Source: Clostridia bacterium
Lineage (GTDB): Bacteria > Bacillota_A > Clostridia > UMGS1883
DNA: 26,595 bases
Assembly: GCA_017467965.1 (NCBI GenBank)
Contig: JAFUJZ010000006.1
Location: 1 to 26,595, forward strand
Direction: 5' to 3'
Shown here: positions 15,164 through 21,782 of the stretch, in pieces
Layout: each line of letters starts with the position of its first letter
Numbering within the stretch: position 1 is the stretch's first letter
Program-made: the position numbers and the translations under genes
The notes under the pieces: generated by a model
What the model saw: the letters and a program-made list of their open reading frames with translations, nothing else
What the model was told of the DNA's origin: nothing
Databases searched by the model: none

Positions 15164-15192
15164 ATTATACCAAATTTTCTGTGTTTTTTCAA
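15164..15192 (-). promoter_or_regulatory. Predicted sigma-A promoter of the 63-aa protein gene
   Basis: Minus strand: TTGAAA (15187-15192), a 17-base spacer, TATAAT (15164-15169), 25 bases before ATG 15138. Back to back with the mnmM promoter, 14 bases between the two -35 boxes. Confidence 0.75.
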
Positions 15193-15206
15193 CAGGTGTA
15201 ATTATA

Positions 15207-15235
15207 TTGTAATTTAAAGAAATTTATGATAAAAT
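15207..15235 (+). promoter_or_regulatory. Predicted sigma-A promoter of mnmM
   Basis: TTGTAA (15207-15212), a 17-base spacer, TAAAAT (15230-15235), 34 bases before ATG 15270. Divergent from the 63-aa gene promoter. Confidence 0.7.
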
Positions 15236-15269
15236 AAACTCACTAAAGCCACAAACGAAAGGACATATT

Positions 15270-15833
15270 ATGACGTACTTTGACAAAAACGCATTAAAGC
15301 TATCGCACGAATATTTAAAATCCCACGTAAATTGTGGCGATACTATGGTTGATGCCACAATGGGCCGCGGACGGGACACCCTGCTCCTTGCAACCCTTGT
15401 AGGTGATACTGGCAAGGTATACTCCTTTGACATCCAACAGGAGGCACTCGATTCCACAAGAGGGTTGTTAAAAGAAAACAACATATCAAACGTACAGCTT
15501 ATCCTCGACAGTCATCACAAAATGTGTGACTATGTCAAAGCTGCCAAAGGGGTTGTTTTTAACCTCGGCTTTTTGCCCGGAGGCGACCACAGTATTTTTT
15601 CCCATTCAGACACAAGCATAACGGCTATTGAAGCGTCGCTTGATATAATTCCAGATGACGGGTTTGTCTGTATATGCTCATACTACGGCGGTGATACCGG
15701 CTTTGAAGAAAAAGACAATCTTTTAAATTATCTTGCCTCTCTTGACCAGGGGCGCTTTACGGTTATGCTCCAATCGTTTCACAACCGCAAGGGCTGCCCA
15801 CCGCTGTTTATTGTTATCGAAAAAAATCACTGA
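15270..15833 (+). CDS. mnmM: tRNA (mnm5s2U34) methyltransferase MnmM (YtqB family)
   Basis: 187-aa class I SAM-dependent methyltransferase. Motif I is VDATMGRGRDTLLLA (residues about 27-41), the acidic motif II is VYSFDIQ, and the family's FNLGFLPGGDHS segment follows at about 97-108. This combination is characteristic of the YtqB/PF06962 group. The B. subtilis member installs the methyl group in the final step of mnm5s2U at the tRNA wobble position. The length is typical. The ribosome binding site is AAAGGAC. It is transcribed divergently from the neighbouring small membrane protein and I see no terminator behind it. The family call is firm; the exact tRNA product is carried over from the B. 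subtilis enzyme. Confidence 0.88.
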   Translation: MTYFDKNALKLSHEYLKSHVNCGDTMVDATMGRGRDTLLLATLVGDTGKVYSFDIQQEALDSTRGLLKENNISNVQLILDSHHKMCDYVKAAKGVVFNLGFLPGGDHSIFSHSDTSITAIEASLDIIPDDGFVCICSYYGGDTGFEEKDNLLNYLASLDQGRFTVMLQSFHNRKGCPPLFIVIEKNH

Positions 15834-15853
15834 AATACAAGTTTTGACTTTAT

Positions 15854-15882
15854 TTGACATAATATACATTTTATGCTAAAAT
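15854..15882 (+). promoter_or_regulatory. Predicted sigma-A promoter of the peptidase/VWA gene
   Basis: TTGACA (15854-15859), a 17-base spacer, TAAAAT (15877-15882), 30 bases before ATG 15913. Confidence 0.85.
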
Positions 15883-15912
15883 ACTACTATCTTTATTTAC
15901 GGAGGTATCACT

Positions 15913-18390
15913 ATGAACTGTCCAAAATGCGGTGGCGAAATTCCCGAAGGCACAAAAAAATGCCCTCTTTGCTCTGCCAAGGTTAAACTAAAAGCAAAGA
16001 AAGAAAAAACCAAACCCGCTCTCCCCAAGCTTTGGATATCTGTATTATCCTTAGTTTTGGCATTTGTTATGCTTGCAACATCATCTACGTTTGCACTTTT
16101 TACCGAAGGTCATACACAGGAAAAGGCAGATGACAGTGTTGTTGACGGCAAAATCAAAACAGAAACATCCTCTAAAACAGAGTATGAGCTTGACAAGATT
16201 GAAAAGCCCGATGCAGACACGAGTGAGGTTGACTCTCTCCCTTCTGACAAGACATGGGCTCGTGATGCAGCTGATGAAATTCTCACAGTTGAAAGAGCAA
16301 TCGATACAGCTATAGCTGAGGTTGAAGCCGAACACTCTGAAGTAACAATCGACACTGTGTCCGATTATATCAGTGCAGCAGGCGGTGCTGCTCGTGAGCT
16401 TTATTATGACGACGTTATCGATGATTACGAAACAAATGCTGAATGTGTTGTTATTGAACTCAGCTCGGGCGGCAACTATGTTTATGCCCCTGCTATCAGT
16501 GACTATGACGCAGGTGCTCCCGAACTCAGCGTTGCTTCTTATCAGCCTTTTATAGGCTCAGGTCATTACGATACACTTTCCTCGTATGCTTCTTATCCCG
16601 ATGATGCGGCAAAACTGATTGCTTCTACGTTCCCGCTTTACAAATTTGATTCTGCGAGCGGTGACTATAACGACGGCGAGGTTAACACAACAGCTCTTAT
16701 GCAAATGAGCGAGCACAACGTATTACTTTGGCACGGTCATGGCTGTTACAGCTATAATTACGGCTCGCTTATGTCACTTAACATTCCTCGTAGCGAAGCA
16801 AACGATGCAGCGTTCAGCACACTTATCAAAAACGGCGAGCTTCTTATGACTTCTTCTCGCTATCTTGTAAGTGCAAAGTTCTTCGACAACCGTATTCCCG
16901 ATAATGCTTTTGATAATGCAGTTGTATATCTGGGTACTTGCTCCGCAGGTAAAAACAATCGCCTTGCAAACGCATTTTTGAACAAGGGCGCCGAAGCAGT
17001 TTACGCTCCCGACGATACTGTTTATACAAAGTACAACGTACAAATGCTTTATGCAATTAGCGAAGGCTTGTGCAAACAGCATGATGACGGTACATATTAC
17101 AACGTCGAAGAGGCCCTTGAATACGCAAAGAAACAGCACGGTGATACTGACGGCGGCAAGTGCAATACCGAAATTGCTCTTTTTACCAACAACCCCACTT
17201 TCACACTTGACTGGTATACAGACTATGTTGTATCAGAGCGTGACGTTGTTTTAGTGCTCGACGTATCCGGCAGTATGGCGGGTACAGCACTTAATGAAAC
17301 AAAGAACGCCGCTGTTGAATTTGTCAACACAGTTCTTGATGAAAATGCACGTATAGGTATTGTTTCCTATGCTTCTAACGCAAATATCGTATCTGATTTC
17401 TCCACAAAGAAACAGCACCTCATCACATCTATTGAGCGTCTCGGTTCAGGTGGTTCAACTGATATTGATGTTGCTCTCCAGACAGCCGAACGAATGCTTG
17501 AAACAAGCAAAGCAAAACGTAAAATCATAGTACTTATGAGTGATGGTGTTCCCAATGAAAGCAGAGTTGGTGATGAGCTTGTTGAATACGCCGACACAAT
17601 TAAGGACAAGGATATTTACATCTATACATTAGGCTTTTTCCATCAGCTTTATTCCTACGAAAAAGCTCAAGCACAGGACCTTATGGGTCGCATTGCATCA
17701 GACGGTCACCATTACGAAGTTGAAAACGCCGATGACCTCGTATTCTTCTTCGGCGATATGGCAGACACTATCAGCGGACAAAAGTATATCTACATCGAAA
17801 TCGCGTGTCCCGTTAATGTAACAGTAACAAAGAACGGCGAAACTCTTTCTTCCGACGCAGATTCGCTTTCAACACGCACCTCCTTCGGTACGCTTTCTTT
17901 TGAAGAAAACGTTGACGAAAACGGTGACCCTGTATATACATCGGACGAGGATGACGAAGATGCAGAACCCGTTGACAACCGCAAAAAAATCCTCCGCCTT
18001 AAGGACGGTATGGAATACGATATCGAAATCGAAGGTACAGCCGACGGTGAAATGAACTACACTGTTCAGTACATGGACGAGGAAGGTAACTACTCCGACA
18101 AGCGTGAGTTCCGCAATATCGAAGTAACAGAAGATATGCAGGCAACAAGCGTTGCAAGCTCTAAGCGCGGCACAACAATTTTGAATGTTGACTCCGACGG
18201 TGACGGCAGATTTGACATCATCTATGAAGCTGCCGCAAACGAAAAAGCAAAAGAAGTTGAAAACATTCTTATGATAGTTCTTCTCTGGATTTGTGGTATT
18301 GCCCTTGCATGGATGTTCGGTTCTGTTATAGCAATCGTTGTACAGACTCTTCGTCGTCAAAAAGCAAAATGTAATTTAGCAATGGCATAA
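15913..18390 (+). CDS. Zinc-ribbon / caspase-fold-like peptidase / VWA membrane protein
   Basis: 825 aa. Order: an N-terminal zinc ribbon (Cys3, 6, 17, 20); a basic stretch; a transmembrane helix (about 41-60); a serine/acidic linker; and a domain (about 180-430) with the His-Cys signature of clan CD peptidases, LLWHGHG (His274, His276) and YLGTCSAG (Cys343) followed by LNKGAEAVYA. Then comes a von Willebrand A domain (444 to about 625) with an intact MIDAS: DVSGS (450-454), Thr516, Asp544. A beta-rich region contains a calcium-type DxDxDG loop (Asp760, 762, 764), and a C-terminal transmembrane helix spans about 785-810. The two helices would place peptidase and VWA outside, with the zinc ribbon inside. 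A surface protease that recognises or displays a ligand through its VWA domain is inferred. The fold could also be CHAT- or C25-like. GGAGGT ribosome binding site; own promoter and terminator. Confidence 0.85.
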   Translation: MNCPKCGGEIPEGTKKCPLCSAKVKLKAKKEKTKPALPKLWISVLSLVLAFVMLATSSTFALFTEGHTQEKADDSVVDGKIKTETSSKTEYELDKIEKPDADTSEVDSLPSDKTWARDAADEILTVERAIDTAIAEVEAEHSEVTIDTVSDYISAAGGAARELYYDDVIDDYETNAECVVIELSSGGNYVYAPAISDYDAGAPELSVASYQPFIGSGHYDTLSSYASYPDDAAKLIASTFPLYKFDSASGDYNDGEVNTTALMQMSEHNVLLWHGHGCYSYNYGSLMSLNIPRSEANDAAFSTLIKNGELLMTSSRYLVSAKFFDNRIPDNAFDNAVVYLGTCSAGKNNRLANAFLNKGAEAVYAPDDTVYTKYNVQMLYAISEGLCKQHDDGTYYNVEEALEYAKKQHGDTDGGKCNTEIALFTNNPTFTLDWYTDYVVSERDVVLVLDVSGSMAGTALNETKNAAVEFVNTVLDENARIGIVSYASNANIVSDFSTKKQHLITSIERLGSGGSTDIDVALQTAERMLETSKAKRKIIVLMSDGVPNESRVGDELVEYADTIKDKDIYIYTLGFFHQLYSYEKAQAQDLMGRIASDGHHYEVENADDLVFFFGDMADTISGQKYIYIEIACPVNVTVTKNGETLSSDADSLSTRTSFGTLSFEENVDENGDPVYTSDEDDEDAEPVDNRKKILRLKDGMEYDIEIEGTADGEMNYTVQYMDEEGNYSDKREFRNIEVTEDMQATSVASSKRGTTILNVDSDGDGRFDIIYEAAANEKAKEVENILMIVLLWICGIALAWMFGSVIAIVVQTLRRQKAKCNLAMA

Positions 18391-18401
18391 TTTAATATTT
18401 T

Positions 18402-18432
18402 AAAAACAGCGTTGCATGTCAGCGCTGTTTTT
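18402..18432 (+). terminator. Rho-independent terminator of the peptidase/VWA gene
   Basis: Stem AAAAACAGCG (18402-18411) with CGCTGTTTTT (18423-18432) and an 11-base loop, starting 12 bases after the stop. It ends in a T-run. Confidence 0.85.
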
Positions 18433-18440
18433 GTTATGAT
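18412..18440 (+). promoter_or_regulatory. Possible sigma-A promoter of the phosphopantetheinyl transferase gene, inside the terminator
   Basis: TTGCAT (18412-18417) in the terminator loop, a 17-base spacer, TATGAT (18435-18440) just after the T-run; 24 bases before ATG 18465. The -35 is imperfect. Confidence 0.5.
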
Positions 18441-18464
18441 TATTTGTATAAGGACGGTGATTTG

Positions 18465-19070
18465 ATGCAAGTTAAAGTTTTACAGCTTAATCATTTAAAA
18501 CCTTTTTCCGAATACGAAAGATATCTCCCCCTTGTCTCGGACAGACGAAGAGAAAAAATACAATCACTAAAAAATGATAAAGATAAGATAGTTTCCCTAT
18601 TTTCAGAGCTTTTTATACTTTCTATAGTAGGGGTATCTCCAAAAGATATCCTTTATAACGAATACGGCAAGCCCTATGTTGACCGCACGGGGTATCATTT
18701 TTCGATTTCACATTCACATTCACTTATAGTATTTGTGTCAGATTCCTTACCTGTAGGCATTGACATAGAACCTATCACGGACAAAAAGTGGCCTGCAGTC
18801 CGATTTTTTACCCCAAACGAAAAGGCTCTGGTAAAATCTCCCGAAGATTTTTACACAATATGGACAAAAAAAGAAGCATATATCAAAATGCTCGGCACAG
18901 GCTTGTCAACTCCCCTGTCATCCTTTGACGTGACAGAAAGCATCCCCGAGACTCGATTTTTAAGCACACATACCCACAATCATATCATATCCGTGTGCAC
19001 AAAAAACAACCAAAACACCACGCTCAATCTACATTTTTTATCAGAAAAAGATTTTTTAAGCCTTTTGTAA
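18465..19070 (+). CDS. 4'-phosphopantetheinyl transferase, Sfp type
   Basis: Transfers the phosphopantetheine arm from CoA to a carrier-protein serine, turning apo into holo form. About 201 aa with the Sfp-family motifs in order: YGKPY (P-like motif), FSISHSHS, VGIDIEPI with the magnesium-binding acidic residues, FFTPNEK and WTKKEAYIKMLGTGL. The length suits a slightly short Sfp protein, longer than AcpS. An in-frame TTG at 18444 would lengthen it by seven residues, but AAGGACGGTG is placed for ATG 18465. It is the first gene of the carrier-protein cluster, and the acyl carrier protein at 21546 is its likely substrate. Confidence 0.92.
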   Translation: MQVKVLQLNHLKPFSEYERYLPLVSDRRREKIQSLKNDKDKIVSLFSELFILSIVGVSPKDILYNEYGKPYVDRTGYHFSISHSHSLIVFVSDSLPVGIDIEPITDKKWPAVRFFTPNEKALVKSPEDFYTIWTKKEAYIKMLGTGLSTPLSSFDVTESIPETRFLSTHTHNHIISVCTKNNQNTTLNLHFLSEKDFLSLL

Positions 19071-19074
19071 TTTC

Positions 19075-19103
19075 TTGACTGATTCGCCGATATATGGTAA
19101 AAT
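19075..19103 (+). promoter_or_regulatory. Predicted sigma-A promoter of the hydrolase-C-ACP-ligase genes
   Basis: TTGACT (19075-19080), a 17-base spacer, TAAAAT (19098-19103), then a 35-base leader to the TTG start at 19138. The -35 overlaps what would be the start codon of a longer reading of the hydrolase. Confidence 0.8.
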
Positions 19104-19137
19104 ATTATTAATTATAAGTTTTTTAGGAGGTGTTTTA

Positions 19138-20094
19138 TTGAGCGGTATTCTTATACTTTCGGCGGCTGTCGGCGGTGCACTTATGTTAGGTGCAGCAGGC
19201 TCACTTATGGGTGCATACACCCTTTACAAAAAAGTTATTCCTCGCCAGACTGAATGCAGAGTTGATGCAAACGAAATGGCGGACATGTCCCAGTGGGAAA
19301 TATACAAAAAGATTATCCACTCAAATAAGGATTATCTTTCAGCCAGGGAAAAAGAGGTTATTACTATTAAATCAAGGGATAATCTCTCTTTATATGGTGA
19401 GTATTTCCCTGCAGATACTCTCTCAGATACAACAGTAATATGCTTTCACGGATATACGTCCACAGGCTGGGATTCCTGTGCTTCGATTGCCGCTTTCTTC
19501 ATAAAAGAAGGCTACAACTGCCTTATTGTTGACAATCGCGCTCACGGCAAAAGTGAGGGAGATTACGTAGGCTTTGGTATTTTGGACAGGTATGATGCTC
19601 TTTCCTGGATTGAGCATATAAATAAAGCGTATAATCCCAAAAACGTTATTCTCTATGGTGTTTCAATGGGTGGCGCAACAGTTGTTATGACATCGGGTCT
19701 TCCCAATTTGCCTCAAAACGTAAAGGCAATCGTATCAGACTGTGCTTTCACCTCCCCATTTGATGTGTTTTCCCATATTCTCAAAAGGGACTATCATTTG
19801 CCCAAATTCCCTGTGATGAATTTTAACAACATGCTCACGAGGAAAAACGCAGGCTACGGCTTTAGCGATTATTCAACATTGGACGCAGTAAAGGTAACAA
19901 AGGTGCCGATTATTTTTATTCACGGCGAAAAGGACGACTTTGTGCCCACATATATGAGCAGGCAAAATTTTGAGGCTTGTCAATCCCCCAAGGAATTGGT
20001 TATTATCGAAAATGCTTCTCATGCGGCGGCATATTACGAAAATGTGTCATTGTATGAAGCTAAAGTCAAAAACTTTTTATCAAAATTTATATAA
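19138..20094 (+). CDS. Membrane-anchored alpha/beta hydrolase
   Basis: About 318 aa. An N-terminal hydrophobic segment (about residues 3-29, small-residue rich) anchors a serine hydrolase domain. Features are the oxyanion-side CFHGYTSTG, the nucleophile elbow GVSMGG, the acid in HGEKDDFVP and the histidine in ENASHAAAYYE. The family includes esterases, thioesterases and acyltransferases of the YqkD/BAAT-like kind. The frame extends upstream to a TTG at 19075, but that codon lies in the promoter. AGGAGGT (19125-19131) is six bases before TTG 19138, which is the chosen start. Sitting between the phosphopantetheinyl transferase and the condensation protein, it may release or edit the acyl product; that role is inferred. 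Confidence 0.85.
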   Translation: MSGILILSAAVGGALMLGAAGSLMGAYTLYKKVIPRQTECRVDANEMADMSQWEIYKKIIHSNKDYLSAREKEVITIKSRDNLSLYGEYFPADTLSDTTVICFHGYTSTGWDSCASIAAFFIKEGYNCLIVDNRAHGKSEGDYVGFGILDRYDALSWIEHINKAYNPKNVILYGVSMGGATVVMTSGLPNLPQNVKAIVSDCAFTSPFDVFSHILKRDYHLPKFPVMNFNNMLTRKNAGYGFSDYSTLDAVKVTKVPIIFIHGEKDDFVPTYMSRQNFEACQSPKELVIIENASHAAAYYENVSLYEAKVKNFLSKFI

Positions 20095-20110
20095 ATGAAA
20101 GGGGATAAAA

Positions 20111-21523
20111 ATGAAAGAGTTCAACATCAACGGCGCAGTGTTAAAATGCTATCCTTTAACAGCTGCACAGCGCATTCACAACTACACAATCAAATACTGC
20201 CCTCCCCAGGTGCTTTGTATCGGTACAGGCTTGTACTTTCAGTTCGACATCAACTTTGAAGTGTTGAAAGAAGCAATCCGTGAAGCCTGTATGCGTATGG
20301 AATCCATGCGTATACGCTTTACACAGGACGAAGACGGTACGGTTTATCAGTATATAGCACCATTTGAAGACCGTGATTTCCCCCTTGTAGATTTTTCTGA
20401 TTGGAGAGAGGAAGATGCTCACCGCGAAATGGAAATGTGGACACATGAGCCTTTCGAGAGATTCAACTCTCCCATGAACCAGATAGTAATGGTTAAACTC
20501 CCCAACGGTTACAACGGCGTATATTTAAAGGTTGACCATATGATTATGGACTCCTCTTCACTTATCGCATTTGACCGCGATGTATTGGAAATCTACTCTG
20601 CCAAAATGTTTGACACAGATATGCCCAAGGATATGGCAAGCTACATAAAGCAGCTCGAAAAAGACCTTGCATATGAAGATAACTCACCCATGCTCCAAAA
20701 GGATGAGGAATTCTGGCTTGGCGAAATCAACCGTGATGAACCTATATACACAGATTTCTCAGGCATTCACCGTTTGGAGGATCAGCGCAAAGCATCAGGC
20801 AATCCCAACCAGCGTAGCGCAATGGTTGTATCGCGTAATCCCGAGGCAGGCATTTCCACCTTCCACCTTGAGAAAGAGCCCTCCGAGCGTCTTATGAATT
20901 TCTGTGTTGAAAACAACATCACTCCCGTATGTCTTTTCATGATGGGGCTTCGTACAGTATTATCCAAGTTCAATAACAACGAGAAAGACATTTCCGTTAA
21001 GAGCTGTATCGCACGCCGCGGTACACTTCTTGAAAAACGCTCAGGCGGTACAAGAATTCATTTCTTCCCTCTTCGTACAATCATTGAGCCCGAGACAACA
21101 TTTATAGACGCAATCCGTATTATTCAGAACGAACAAAACCGTCTTTTCCGCCACGCAAACTATGACCCCATTGCTCACACAATGAACCGCGGCAGACTTT
21201 TAAAGCTCACACCCGGTGCAAGCTATGAATGTATGAGCCTCACATACCAGCCTCTTACACTCAAACAGCAAAAGGGCGAAATTGATGTTCCCGATATCAA
21301 CTATAAGAGCATGTGGTACTCCAACGGTGTTGCAGGTCAGCCCTTGTACCTGACCGTTATGCACCGAGTTGAGGACAATGGTCTCAACTTCAACTTTGAA
21401 TACCGCTATGATGCAGTAACAGAGCACGAAATGGAATATTTCTACTATTATCTCTGTCAGGTATTATTCCGCGGTATTGAAAACAAAGACCGTACCGTAG
21501 GCGAAATTCTTGATATAATTTAA
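20111..21523 (+). CDS. Free-standing condensation-domain protein (NRPS-type acyltransferase)
   Basis: 470 aa covering one full condensation-domain fold and nothing else. The early PLTAAQ segment (residues 15-20) matches C-domain core 1. The active-site motif HHxxxDG reads DHMIMDS (142-148): the catalytic His143 and Asp147 remain, while the first His is Asp and the Gly is Ser. Later segments such as VCLFMMGLRTVLSKF and PLRTIIEPE resemble the second lobe. C domains join a carrier-bound acyl group to an amine or hydroxyl acceptor. With no fused adenylation or carrier domain, it must act in trans, presumably with the adjacent carrier protein. It starts at ATG 20111 after AAAGGGGA, 16 bases behind the hydrolase. 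A PapA- or WES-like acyltransferase is an alternative reading. Confidence 0.82.
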   Translation: MKEFNINGAVLKCYPLTAAQRIHNYTIKYCPPQVLCIGTGLYFQFDINFEVLKEAIREACMRMESMRIRFTQDEDGTVYQYIAPFEDRDFPLVDFSDWREEDAHREMEMWTHEPFERFNSPMNQIVMVKLPNGYNGVYLKVDHMIMDSSSLIAFDRDVLEIYSAKMFDTDMPKDMASYIKQLEKDLAYEDNSPMLQKDEEFWLGEINRDEPIYTDFSGIHRLEDQRKASGNPNQRSAMVVSRNPEAGISTFHLEKEPSERLMNFCVENNITPVCLFMMGLRTVLSKFNNNEKDISVKSCIARRGTLLEKRSGGTRIHFFPLRTIIEPETTFIDAIRIIQNEQNRLFRHANYDPIAHTMNRGRLLKLTPGASYECMSLTYQPLTLKQQKGEIDVPDINYKSMWYSNGVAGQPLYLTVMHRVEDNGLNFNFEYRYDAVTEHEMEYFYYYLCQVLFRGIENKDRTVGEILDII

Positions 21524-21545
21524 AAAATATTTAGGAGGATTTATC

Positions 21546-21770
21546 ATGTTAGACCAGCTCAAAGAACTTATCGTAAACTATGTTGACGTAGACGCAGACA
21601 CAATTACTGAGGATTCCCGTTTTATTGAAGATTTAGGCTTTAATTCATATGACTTCATGAGCATGCTCGGCGAAGTTGAAGCAACATTTGACGTTCAGGT
21701 TGCCGAAGAAGAAATCTTAAAGCTTTCTACTGTAGGCGATGCTATACGTTATTTTGAATCCTTAAAATAA
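21546..21770 (+). CDS. Acyl/peptidyl carrier protein (stand-alone)
   Basis: 74 aa, acidic, helical, with the carrier-protein pattern DSRFIEDLGFNSYDFMSMLGEVE. Ser34 in GFNSYDF is the phosphopantetheine attachment site, where primary-metabolism ACPs usually have DSL. The deviation suits a dedicated carrier rather than the fatty-acid synthase ACP. TAGGAGG precedes the ATG; 22 bases follow the condensation gene and 12 bases precede the ligase gene. Its modification is presumably by the phosphopantetheinyl transferase encoded upstream. Confidence 0.92.
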   Translation: MLDQLKELIVNYVDVDADTITEDSRFIEDLGFNSYDFMSMLGEVEATFDVQVAEEEILKLSTVGDAIRYFESLK

Positions 21771-21782
21771 AGGAGTACTTTT

